Assembly: GCA_009760855.2 (NCBI GenBank)
Contig: WPIO01000016.1
Span: forward strand, 4,919,001-4,983,000
Reading direction: 5' to 3'
DNA length: 64,000 nucleotides
DNA from: Cristatella mucedo
Taxonomy: Eukaryota; Bryozoa; Phylactolaemata; Cristatellidae
Of the stretch, positions 10,400 through 20,686 are shown piece after piece (position 1 is the first letter of the stretch; each line of letters starts with the position of its first letter). The notes under the pieces were generated by a model. It did no database searches. It was not told where the DNA came from and saw only the letters and a program-made list of their open reading frames with translations. The position numbers and the translations under genes are program-made.

Positions 10400-12420
10400 C
10401 TCTACCCCCAGCATTTGTTTTTACCACGACAGACGTCACTAGCTAGTCAGTCCGACTGGTGGACCGCAAGGACAGCATGCTTGTCCCGAGATGATCTGCA
10501 CGGTCAAGTGGTAAGCGCCACGATCGGCACGTGGCTGGGGGGCTTCGGGTGAACTGGCCGTGGCTCCGGATCGCGACTGGAGCGCTCACGAGGTACGCCG
10601 CACAGTAATATCAGCAAGTTGGATACGAGAATGACAGTGAGCTACGACGAGCTGAATCCAATGAATCTCTGACGAGCAGCGGCAAACTCCGCTACGTTAC
10701 CAAACGTTCTTTCCGGTACCCTCGAGGCGCTTGGCCAACAGCTGTCGGGACATCCTTCGGATCTGAAAAAGCCGAACTGTCGTGGAGCTCTCAATCAGCA
10801 CGAGGCTGCCAATGTCGGCTGACTAACACTGGGCGGAAGCGCTACGGCACGTGCACTGGGCCACCGCCCCCACTCACCTGGGAGACGACCGGCGGCGGCG
10901 AGGCACACAGCGAAGCCCTGCAGACGCCCACGGCCAGAACAGACGGGAGGCGAAGCAGCATGGAATGTGAGCAAACGGGTGGCACGAACCCTGGGCACCT
11001 GCGAAGTAAGCGAGAAAGCGGAAGCTCATCAGGACACGCCACCGCAAAGCCGTTCACCTGAAGATGGTGCGATGACTGATTTCCGGCGCTTGGCGAGGGG
11101 TGCATGCTTGACCACCGATCAGACTGCTCGCCTGATCGCCACGCCACTTTTTCGCATCCCGGTGGACAGTGTTTTCAAGAGCGCGGCAGATTTTGGGCGA
11201 ATGAATCAGGAGTCGCCAGCAGCGGCGCGCCTTCCGAACGTCAAGGAGCAGCAGTGAAGGCAGCAAGCAAAGCCATACGGCGACGGGAGCGCGCGCAAGT
11301 CTAATGACATCACAGTAATGCTTTGATCGTGCCGTCATTTACTGGCTTTGTGAAAGCCCGCGACGTAGATCACTGGAAGTAATGACAGTCAGAGGAAAAG
11401 CGAAGGCAAGATAAGAAATCGACAGACTTGTGCGCTGCGTGCGAAGCTGGGTCTCGGGGTGGCGGTGAAAACATTACAAAGCGTTGCGCGGAGATACTTG
11501 TAGAACCAAATCGTCAGAAAATGACTAACTATTCAAATGGGCTATACAATCGCGGGCCACTAGAAATAGCAAGGAACCAAGTGCACAAACCCCTAAGGCG
11601 GTAGACGTAAGGTAATCCCTCGGTCGGCAACGAGGAACGCAAATGAGAAGAGTTAAGAGATTTCCATTATTTTTCGCAATAAAGACGCAAGAATTATTTA
11701 TATAATTAAAAATATTAATAAAAATGAAAGTGAAGGTTCATGCAGGTAGACTTATCTCGTGTATTTACAAACTCCAGCAAAGCTTACATCTATGATTCGA
11801 CAAGGTGGGTGAGCAGCTGGAAACATTTACGAATGCGGCCACAGTATCCGGTTTCGCCAGGGGTTGCCCCCCCCCCCATCACGTTGAAACGGACGGACCA
11901 ATCGATAGGAAGGTCGCGGCCACTGCCTACCAGCAGCCTCGATTCTATCGCTGCCACGGCGTCTGTCGGCGGATCGGACCGTTTTCGGGCGCTGACTGCT
12001 CGACGTTCTGAGATGTGCTCACAGCTAACTAGCGCATACGCGGTTCACTTTCGCAAGCATTCAGAGGAGATTGCTCGGCAAACCAAGGGCCTCGTTGCTT
12101 GGATACTGGCTCTCGTTTTCCACGCGCCGACGAGCTGTTGCATTTGCGCCGTGGCCATTTTGTGTTCCGTTTTGTGAGGGACGGCGATACGACGAGAGAG
12201 CGGTGTGAGAAAAAGAGAGAGGTAAGAGAGAGCGGTGAGAGAGAGAGATGCGTAGAGCCAGTCGATGCCCGGGCGATGCACGAAGGTAGAAATTCGACGA
12301 GCCACTCGGCGGCGAAATGCCAGCACAATTTGGCATTCTCGAAGACCTCGGAGTTGTGCGACGTGGCTCTGCGTTCCCTCTGCTTCCCTTCCTTCTCTCC
12401 TCCTAGAGGATGCTAGGCGA
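10400..12420. promoter_or_regulatory. CpG-rich region, putative KYAT 5' end/promoter
   Basis: CG dinucleotides are visibly much denser here than in the flanking repeat-rich DNA (for example 10501-11300 and 11880-12300), and recognisable transposons are absent. A candidate first exon with a strong splice donor sits at 10878-10961. A transcription start region for the minus-strand KYAT gene is the simplest reading. No TATA element or defined start can be assigned. The plus-strand 145-codon open frame at 11740-12177 has no recognisable content. Confidence 0.35.
10878..10961 (-). CDS. Candidate KYAT first coding exon (mitochondrial-type leader)
   Basis: An ATG opens MLLRLPSVLAVGVCRASLCA then SPPPVVSQ, ending in CAG followed by the perfect donor GTGAGTG. 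The leader is hydrophobic and Arg-containing with no acidic residue, as expected of a mitochondrial presequence, and KYAT3 enzymes are mitochondrial. It ends in phase 0, whereas the next identified exon needs two preceding nucleotides, so an intervening exon must exist. The link to KYAT rests on position, strand and leader type, not on sequence homology. Confidence 0.4.
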
Positions 12421-12844
12421 TCTGCTGCACAGCTTATTATTCATAGTTACAGTTATTAGGTCAAAGGTCATAGTTTTCGATGTCTAGCCCCACACTCCTG
12501 CTCTGCTCTATATTCTCGCTATTTCATTTCTATTATGTATACTATCATGTAAGTATGAGTATTTCGGCTGGGCTGACACCGGGTGCTCTGACACTGCTAC
12601 CGGGAAATCCGCTAAAGATTAGCAGAAGTCCGCTTGGCCTTTTTCCTTAGAGGTAAAAACATGTATATCTGGGATGGTATCTGCGATATCTAACGTGGAG
12701 CCTGAGTGGCGTTCGTGCACCGTCCCACTGTTTCCGTCTTACTTTCGTGCTATCCACACTATCTGATCTCTCTCACCTCTCTCTCTCTCTCTCTCCATTG
12801 ATGACGGATGCTTTGCTCTAGATGTCCGAGACTTCAGAGCTCAC

Positions 12845-13112
12845 ATTCGCAATTCTTACGCACATATATTCTCCTGCTGTCGCCTGTGTCGTACTCTTTC
12901 CAACCGTCCAGGGCTGCTACTTCCATGCTACTTACAACCTTAACTGGCGTCCTGACTCATCTGTGTTTCTCACTTTCTCTTTGTCGCACGAAGTCTATAG
13001 GCTACCGAATGCATACCGAAAGCCACTCAGGCTGTGAGTTCGCAATAGAAAATTCTCATGCGTAGTACACGGAGTCTTCGTGGCTTTGCGGGTTTAAAGA
13101 TGGAGATACATT
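12845..13112 (+). mobile_element. LINE-B 3' fragment, diverged
   Basis: Matches the 3' ends of the LINE-B copies at 34150-34612 and 28620-29112: gctgctacttccatgctac, then the cactttctctttgt and cgaagtctataggctaccg blocks, ending in ggagatacattgcattt. Confidence 0.8.
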
Positions 13113-13157
13113 GCATTTCCGAGCCGGCCCTTTTTTGCTTCAAGTACTTTCCGCATT

Positions 13158-13240
13158 TAAAAATAATAATATAATCCATTTCTGTAGCGCCCGCCTAGAA
13201 TCTAATCTCTTTCAAGGCACCTTAAATATTCTTTATTTGT
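13158..13240 (-). repeat. Decayed LINE-A/SINE-A type tail
   Basis: aataataatataatccatt followed by gtagcgcccgcctagaat and aatctctttcaaggcacc resembles, on the minus strand, the common LINE-A/SINE-A terminal hairpin. It is too decayed to say which. Confidence 0.55.
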
Positions 13241-13472
13241 CATGCTAGTTACATAAAATAATAAAATTACCTTACGATCATTGGAAAATAGTACCATATC
13301 ATATCATACCGTATCATATTGAAGCCACATATTTCGCTAACATTTCTTGAAAATTTGACGGTTTTAAAGCTTTGTAGAGCCAGTATATAAATAAATATAT
13401 AATATATATATATACATATCTTTTTCTTTATTTACTTGTACAGAGCACGTGCTTTATGATTATTCACAATTG

Positions 13473-13612
13473 AAGCTGGTTTGGTCTAGCGGTTAAGGTG
13501 CTCGCCCCGACCTAGGTCTGACTTGAGGTCGTGGGCTGGAGCCCCGAGGCATATGTGAAGCGCCTGAATAGAGATTATGTTCTCTTGGGACGCTATATAA
13601 ATGAATTATATT
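13473..13612 (+). mobile_element. SINE-A copy 1
   Basis: tRNA-like head (ggtctagcggttaaggtg A-box region, gtcgtgggctggagcccc B-box region) followed by a tail hairpin (aagcgcc...gggacgcta) and an AATGAATTAT end. The tail is colinear with the LINE-A 3' end. A second copy follows immediately. Confidence 0.88.
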
Positions 13613-13613
13613 T

Positions 13614-13756
13614 TGCCGAGCTGGTTTGGTCTAGCGGTTAAGGTGCTCGCCCCGATCAAGGTCTGACTGAGGTCGTGGGCTCGAGCCCCGAGGCATATGA
13701 GAAGCACCTGAATAGAGATTAAGTTCTCTTGGGGCGCTATATAAATGAATTATATA
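13614..13756 (+). mobile_element. SINE-A copy 2, in tandem
   Basis: Near-identical second copy: gagctggtttggtctagcgg, gaggtcgtgggctcgagcc, and tail gaagcacctgaatagagatt. Head-to-tail tandem SINE copies suggest a dimeric insertion or insertion into the A/T-rich tail of the first. Confidence 0.88.
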
Positions 13757-15079
13757 TTTTATTTGACTTCTTTCACATCTGCGGGCACTTAACACTGACA
13801 ACATAACAAAGCGGTTATTCCAGATATTGACTCTCGCGAGAGCAGCCATTTCAAGTCTCGTGCCGCTCCGGTAACCACTCACGTTGCGGTCGCCGCCGGA
13901 TGTCTATAGTCAAATTCGTTTGAATGATACTAATTGATCTTTTTGTTGGAATGAACAACAATGCCAGAGAAGATTGCGGTGTGAGTTCCAATTGCTGCTC
14001 TCTTATAAAGCTTGCGGCTTGGCGATCAAGCAGGTCAGCACAAGATGCTGTCTTAGTCCGGCAGTCATGAACGCTTAGCTTTTTCTGCCGTCAGCTCAAT
14101 CAATGTCATAATAGTAATCGCGCGTATGCGCAGCTCATGTGACATTGAAGGAAAATGAAAGCAACATTTCAGCTAAATTAGCTGCAAACGTGAAACTGAG
14201 CATTTCTCTCCGGCATTTTCACTCCACGGCCATTCGTAAGGTTCGCTCATGTAGGTCGCCGACTACCTGGCGATCCTAACCGGTTCGCGCGACCCTCACT
14301 GGTTCAGGTGGTTGTCTATACTCGCGAAAGCGTATGCGAATGGGACGCTCTTAGCGCACCAAACGTTAAGCGGCGAAATCCAACCAGCCTCGTGTCCTCT
14401 CGGGCAGCCCAGAAGAAACGACGTCTGCAAGTTGCGACAAGCGTGCATGCGCAGGGCAACGACTCGTCGGCAGTCGCCAAAAAGAGTCATACGCTTGTCT
14501 CAAAGATTAAGCCATGAGTGTCTAAGTACATACCTCGACACGGTGAAACCTCGAATTGCTCATCATATCAGTCACGATTCATTAGAACGCACAATCCTAC
14601 TTCTGCAAGCTGTGACAAGCGCGCATGCACAGGGCAACGACTCGTCGGCAGTCGCCAAAATAAAAGAGAATAGACAGGCGGATTGACAGAGAAAGAGTCG
14701 GCCGCCGCCTGGGTCTGGCTCTCTCCTTCCTGCGTGCCGGCGAGGTATGAAATCGTGCATCGACGACGGGGTGACGTAGATCAACATCGCGCCGCTCATG
14801 TGCCAGATCATCGCGGCTATTTCGCAAGCGGTCTCTCCAGTTCAAAGTCACCGGTCTCTCTCGAAGTTCGTAAACAAGGGCTATAGCACAACAGCACCGA
14901 ACCGGAAGGCGGAAATAGCAGGTCAGCGGCCACTTCAGGAGGCTGGCATCCCGCGAAGAGCCTTGCATCTTTCGCTTTGACCTCGTTTTTTGACCTCGTT
15001 CCATTCCAGACAAAACGGAGACGCATTGCCGCGTACTCCCACGTTGGCAGAGTCTTCACATTACGGCAGTACATTCACG
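13757..15079. other. Intergenic stretch with a 60-bp direct duplication
   Basis: No gene recognised. A block at about 14418-14481 recurs at about 14599-14660 (shared core gggcaacgactcgtcggcag, with several substitutions on the left side). Small open frames on both strands have no recognisable domain. Confidence 0.6.
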
Positions 15080-15327
15080 GAAGCTTTACTACCGGTCTTT
15101 GCTTGCTGACGCTGTCTCATGCATGCCACTCACTACCTCAGCAGCTCTCCTGACTCTGCTATGTTTTCCACTTTCTCTTTGTTGCGTGAGATGACGTCAG
15201 TTGGCTACCAAATGCGTACCGAAAGCCGCTTAGGCTGTGAGTGCGCTGCTGCATAAAACTCTCCTTCGCAACACCCACATAGTCTTCATGGCTTTTTGGA
15301 GTTACTAGCGGAGATACATTACATTGC
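15080..15327 (+). mobile_element. LINE-B 3' fragment
   Basis: Contains ccactcactacctcagcag, gctctcctgactctgctatg, cactttctctttgttgcgtg and the terminal cggagatacattacattgc, matching other LINE-B copies. Confidence 0.85.
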
Positions 15328-16300
15328 AATTGCGCATTTCCATATATTTCTCTTCAAAATGTAACTCTGCAATTTATTTAAATAACCGACAGTCCACATT
15401 TGAGCTTCGTGTTCAATAGTCGGTAGCTGTTGACGTAAAAACTGTAGCAACCGGTTGCCATTGGTGCTGGCGTAAGTAGTTAATTCGACTGTAAATTGCT
15501 TGTCCAAATTTTCATGCACGCTGCATGGTAAATGGGGTCTTATGATGAGGCAAGCAGAATAGATCCCTAGCAGTATCGATAAAGAACTTAATTAGATTAT
15601 ACAATGAACGCCAAAATATAATGCATCAGTTCTAGAAACCTTAGTATCGGCCATTTTCAGACTGACAGGGAAGACAGCTTCAAGACAGCCATTCCATAAT
15701 GCCCTAAAGCAATACTCCCCAAATTGCTTGTGCAGCCGCCCTGGTTGCGAAACTCGTTACGAACACCTACTGCAGTCTGTTCAAGCGGCTACTCTATCAG
15801 CCAAATTTTGTTATCGCAATCGGGCTGCAACACCAAGCACTAGCAGCTCTTTAAATACGTATTCATTATAATTTAAATAATAATTGTAAGACATCTTTGG
15901 TGCCAAAACTTCTAGGCAATTCACGAATTACTAGTATTCTAACAAAGCCTCGATGCAGTTGCTAGTCTTGATGAGACATAGTAAATTAATTTTTCAACGC
16001 CTTCATTGAAATTACATTGAAGAGTCTGTAAAAATAAATTCGTTAGCTTAGTGTTGATTGGTCTACATTTAAGACAAGTCGGATGCCCATATTTAAACCT
16101 CTTTCAAATAAATACGGTATTAAACATGCCAAAGGAATCTCCTAACCCCAATCGAAAGTGTGCTAGCCTAATATGAGGATTGTGTCTTTAAAAACTATTC
16201 GGTAAGATCCTGAAAAAATTGGCCTAGACTAACAATCACTTCATCACTTAACTAATTTCTATTTATCCAATTTTTATCAGTCTAAATCAATAGCTGTATC
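15328..16300. other. AT-rich intergenic stretch, nothing recognised
   Basis: No exon, transposon or repeat array is identified here by eye. Confidence 0.5.
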
Positions 16301-16308
16301 TACTGTCG

Positions 16309-16414
16309 TCTCTCTGTCTCCCTCTCCCTGTCTCTGTTCTTCCTCTGTGTCTCTATCTCTCTTTGTCTCTCTCTGTCCGTCTCTTTCCTTCCTGTCTGTC
16401 TTTGTCTGTCTCTG

Positions 16415-16504
<90 letters not shown>

Positions 16505-16599
16505 ATCTCTCTCTCGGTCTGTCTGTATGTTTCCGTATCTGTCTGTCTCTGTCTGTCTGTCTGTCTGTCTGTCTCTGTCTGTCTGTCTGTCTCTCTCTT

Positions 16600-16668
<69 letters not shown>
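16309..16668. repeat. Long CT/GTCT microsatellite
   Basis: About 360 bp of (CT)n with interspersed GTCT tetranucleotides. Pure CT runs span about 16421-16500 and 16605-16668. It creates long Ser-Leu or Arg-Glu open frames in several frames, which are artefacts. Confidence 0.97.
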
Positions 16669-16671
<3 letters not shown>

Positions 16672-16679
16672 GCTAGTCG

Positions 16680-17930
16680 CTGGCTCTCGTAAGCATCCAC
16701 GTGAGCTATGCACCAACAGCTCGCCTGCTCAATCGCCTAATCTAAGCGGATGCTTACTTTTAATTTCATCGCCATCGTATAGCACTCCGCAGACGACTAC
16801 TTTCGGAAAGGTTTAATATTCACCATCAGTAAAGCGAGACTTGCATGCTTTTCGATCGGGCTGCATGCTTAGCCGCTAGGAGTGGAGCAACGGATGCCGC
16901 GTACTACGGCGACTCTATTTACCAATGTGACCCCCCCCCCACTACGCAGGTTACTATACTTTATATTTGTACACCGGTCCCTCGCTTTCCGGCCACCGAC
17001 CTCACCAGGTTAGCACGAGTATGTGTGGCCTGCGTGCACTTGCATTCTCGCTCTCGCTGCCTGCCATATTCTCCATTCGCAGGCTTATATTTGTAAATGC
17101 TACCACGTGCAGCCTCGCTTCGGTATCATTTGCAATCTACTGCTTCGGATCAACCCCGGCTCGTCCCAATCCCTTGCACACCGTGGAATACTCGTAGGCA
17201 TTTCGATACCGCACAGTGACTTCCAAGTGCGAATGTGGGTTTTCCGCTGAGCATACGTCAAACCACTCATCCAAACATGCGCCGACGCCACGTAAAGCTA
17301 CCAGTGGCGCTTATACGATAGGGTTTGCCCGTAGACGAATTACATAGATGGCCTTCGCTAGATGTGATATCACATTTGTTTGCAACAGTACCCCGATCCA
17401 GCGCCAGGGTACGTAGGGCCATCTCCCTTCCGATAAGCCACTGCATGCTATGGCGCGCGAGCAGGTGGCTGAGCCGTCGGTCGGCCAGCTGAGCTTTTTT
17501 GACCCCTGTTTGACCCTGTTTGCTTCGAAACTCCCCATCCGATCCGCAGCGAAACAGCATTTCGCGCGTTCGCCAATAAAAGTGCAATTCTTTCAGCAGC
17601 CCTTCTTATGCGAGTTCTCTCAGGTTTAGCCCCGTGGCTCCCAAAGTGGGCTCGGTCCTCTGACAACGAACGCCGCAGGAATGCGTAGGCGGACGTTGCA
17701 ATGCTCCGCGACTATGAACTACGAGCTCCACAGCGAACCTTGATTATAAGCTGTATAAAAGCATGGCCGCCGAATATAAACACTTCGACCGTCTATGAAA
17801 GAGCAGACATAAACCGAGGCAGCGCGAGCAGCGCGATTTCAAGATCATACAAGAATGAGAATGTAAGAATAAGAATAATAAATAAAAATAAATAATAAGA
17901 ATAATAAATAAAAATAACAATAAGAAGATC
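16680..17930. other. Intergenic stretch, nothing recognised
   Basis: Moderately CpG-rich with several unconvincing open frames (the longest, minus 17267-17587, has no recognisable domain). An AT-rich aataaaaataa tract is at 17870-17930. Confidence 0.45.
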
Positions 17931-17939
17931 ATATAAGAA

Positions 17940-18229
17940 TTGCTTGAACACACCTATTTAGGACAGCATTTAGTGGGTCCCTGTGATTCGTCCTTGATGT
18001 GCTTATGCGTGCTGACACTGTGCATGCTGCCACTAACCACATTTGCATGCTGACGCTGTGCATGTCACCCCTAACCATATTATTCATTTCGTTTGTTTTT
18101 CAAGCATGATTTTACTTACCATCCAATTGCATTTCACTTTACAGCAAATGTAAAGCGCCTAGAGAGAGATTATGTTCTCTGAGGGCGCTTTATCAAGTGA
18201 ATTATTATTGTTATCATTATTACTATAAA
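17940..18229 (+). mobile_element. LINE-A 3' fragment
   Basis: Starts in the codons for [12 protein letters not shown] (acacctatttaggacagc) and runs through the 3' UTR, an intact hairpin (aaagcgcctag...gggcgcttt) and an ATT tail. It preserves the family almost unchanged. Confidence 0.95.
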
Positions 18230-19410
18230 AGGCACGGGCTGGACCTCGGTTGCCCTCTTATAAAACGGTCTGCCATTCGGCGAGTCAGAGCGCTGTGGGT
18301 GGGAGCTGCTGTAAGCTTGCAAGCGAGTCTGTCAGATGGGACCTGCTGTATCAGCCGTAACGTTAATGTAATTCATTGTCCTTGTCCTACTACAGTGTTT
18401 GTGCTGCCAATGTCTGCAGGATTTCAGACGATTTCGAGCGTCACCACCGTCGTTAGCGTATTGCGAGCTTCCGGCCACTGCACGGTGCCTGTGTTTGGCC
18501 GCTAACCGAACTAGCTAGGGTCGCATACCTCGATAACAACGTGCCGACGCAGCTAGGAGAAATCCGCGCCAGCGGGGAAAAGGCCGAAATCTCTGCTGAA
18601 TTGTAAATTCGTATATGTCTATGCGTTTCTTCGTCTGTAGCTCTGCAAAGCTATAAAGACTACGCGCTCACTAGGCCTGAGAGGTATATGTGGCGCACGA
18701 AAAGTCGAAGCGGTTTTTTCGCAGGCTCTAGGCACTGAGAACTTCTAGAAACTTTGGTACGCAGGTTGTCGGTACGCAGGCTCTAGGCACTAGGAACTTT
18801 GGTACGCAAGTTTTTGGTACGCAGGATCTAGGTAAAGGACTTAATCGCACGTAACAAAGAGAAAGTGAGAAGCATAGCTCGCCGAGGTGGCTTTAGTATG
18901 CGTGCGGTGGTGTGTGTGTGCATGCATGTGCACGCACGCACTCACCGCCGCACGCGTATGTGTGTGTGTTGGCGCTCGCTCGCGTGCACGTGCGCGTGTG
19001 GGCACTTGTACGCTGGAGAGTTTTCTAGAAGTTAGCTCACATAGCACATTCTTAACTTAATTCGCGACTCACAGCTTAACTTTGATCTCATTATTGATAT
19101 TCGGGGATATTATTATTATTGTTGGTATTGTTAAGGGATGTTAGTGTGGAAGTTCTCGATGAGAAATTTTCGCGAGCCACAAAACTTTAAAAGGGGCGAG
19201 TGTGTCACCGGTTTTTGAAAAGCTTTTTCAGCAAGTGAAAAAACTTGAAAGCCACTTCAAGCCTTAACGTACGGAAAAGCCAGATGTCAGGGCATCCGAG
19301 ATCCCAGCAAATTTGTTCGTGGCTGAAGGAAGAGGGTTGGCGTTAAAAAAAAACGCTATTCATAACTTCATGCCAAATTGCTAAATGTTATCAACGAATC
19401 ACTCTGCACC
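18230..19410. other. Intergenic stretch with short GGTACGCAG repeats
   Basis: At 18695-18840 the words gcaggctctaggcact, ggtacgcag and aactttggtacgca recur several times in irregular order. A short minus-strand LINE-B scrap (cacgtaacaaagagaaagtg) lies at 18848-18880, and a TG/CACG-rich tract at 18900-19010. No gene is recognised. Confidence 0.55.
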
Positions 19411-19420
19411 ATACATCTTT

Positions 19421-19553
19421 AGACGTTTGGTTATACATCATGCGTCTCTAGACGTTTAGTTATACATCATGCATCTCAAGACGTTTGGTTATACATCATG
19501 CATCTCTAGACATTTGGTTATACATCATACATATATAGACGCTTGGTTAGACG
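19421..19553. repeat. 29-bp tandem repeat, about 4.6 units
   Basis: Units start at 19421, 19450, 19479 and 19508, with a partial fifth at 19537. The core is agacgtttggttatacatca followed by tgcatctct. Units differ by one to a few bases. There are no unique spacers, so this is a minisatellite and not a CRISPR array. Confidence 0.95.
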
Positions 19554-20103
19554 ACGCCCTTTTTTGACTTCATTCGTCTTGGAATTCGCGCCTTCAGTTT
19601 TTAGTCTTTCACAGCTTGGAGCTCCCGATTGACATCTCGACATCTCCTGATTCGACGGCATTTTAAAAGAGGCTAGGCGTGCATTTGCTCTGCACAGCTC
19701 TGTCCGAGTGGATTGTCTTTTTTGAGCTATCGTATACGACAATACGCATGTCATTTACGAAACTACGCTTGGCGTCACCGAGGGTAGGAATTATTTGCTT
19801 TCGTATTGACCGTCCTCGCTGAACTCACCTTTTTTTCCGGCGCGATTTGAGCCCTCAACTGTTCGTGATTCTGTGCACGCTAATAATCAGGGGTACGAAC
19901 CAGAGGCCCCAAGTGACTTTTTGTTGCACGCTTGCCAAAGCAAGCGTGCCTTGTTTGCCATTACCCATTGCTTATTGTTTCTCTTTAAACGAGTTTTAAA
20001 GCACCTGAATATGCAATAGTTTCTCTCAGTGTGCATGCACCTGCGTGTGCTTGCTCGTGCCTGCTGCTTGCGGATGTTAGCACCAAACATTTGGTAAAGC
20101 AGC

Positions 20104-20167
20104 ATCTGCAAAGGGCCTAGAGAGAGATTCAGTTCTCTGAATGGGATACACATATGTATTATTATTG
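20104..20167 (+). mobile_element. LINE-A/SINE-A tail remnant
   Basis: ggcctagagagagattcagt then tctctgaatgggatacacat and an ATT tail: the terminal hairpin and tail only. Confidence 0.7.
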
Positions 20168-20329
20168 TACCAGATTGCCCAGATTACTAGGTTGGATGTA
20201 TATGCCTTTTAATGCTAACGCTGTTGAGTGTTTTGCTCATTAACTGAATTATTTGCAAATTACAGGTTAGTTTAGAATAAAAACTGCGAGGATTTTTATA
20301 TGCTTTCGTATTTTTTTGAGATGACTGAA

Positions 20330-20686
20330 CATTTCAGCCCAGATTTACAGCGGATCCTAGTTCTACTACATCCCCTGACCTGACCACGTTTAAAAGAAAC
20401 TTAAAAACATACCTATTTAGGACAGCATTTAGTGGGTCCTTGTGATTCGTCCTCGATGTGCTTATGCGTGCTGACACTGTTCATGCTGCCACTAACCACA
20501 TTTGCATGCTGACCCAGTGCATGTAACCCCTAACCATGTTATTCATTTTGTTTGTTTTTCAAGCATGATTTTACTTACTATTCTATTGCGTATCACTTTG
20601 CAGCAAATGTAAAGCGCCTAGAAAGAGATTAAGTTCTCTGAGGGCGCTTTATCAAGTGCAATATTATTATTATTATTACTATTGAC
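20330..20686 (+). mobile_element. LINE-A 3' fragment
   Basis: Covers the last codons (acctatttaggacagcattt), the complete 3' UTR, the perfect hairpin aaagcgcc...gggcgcttt and an ATT tail. Confidence 0.95.

Noticed and set aside
11740-12177. 145-codon plus-strand frame in the CpG-rich region
   Set aside because: No recognisable domain, and overlapping open frames on the other strand. CpG-rich DNA yields few stops by chance.
16300-16716. Long Ser-Leu and Arg-Glu open frames on both strands
   Set aside because: They are translations of a CT/GTCT microsatellite and carry no protein information.
19421-19553. CRISPR-like array
   Set aside because: Units are contiguous with no spacers, and the context is animal DNA.
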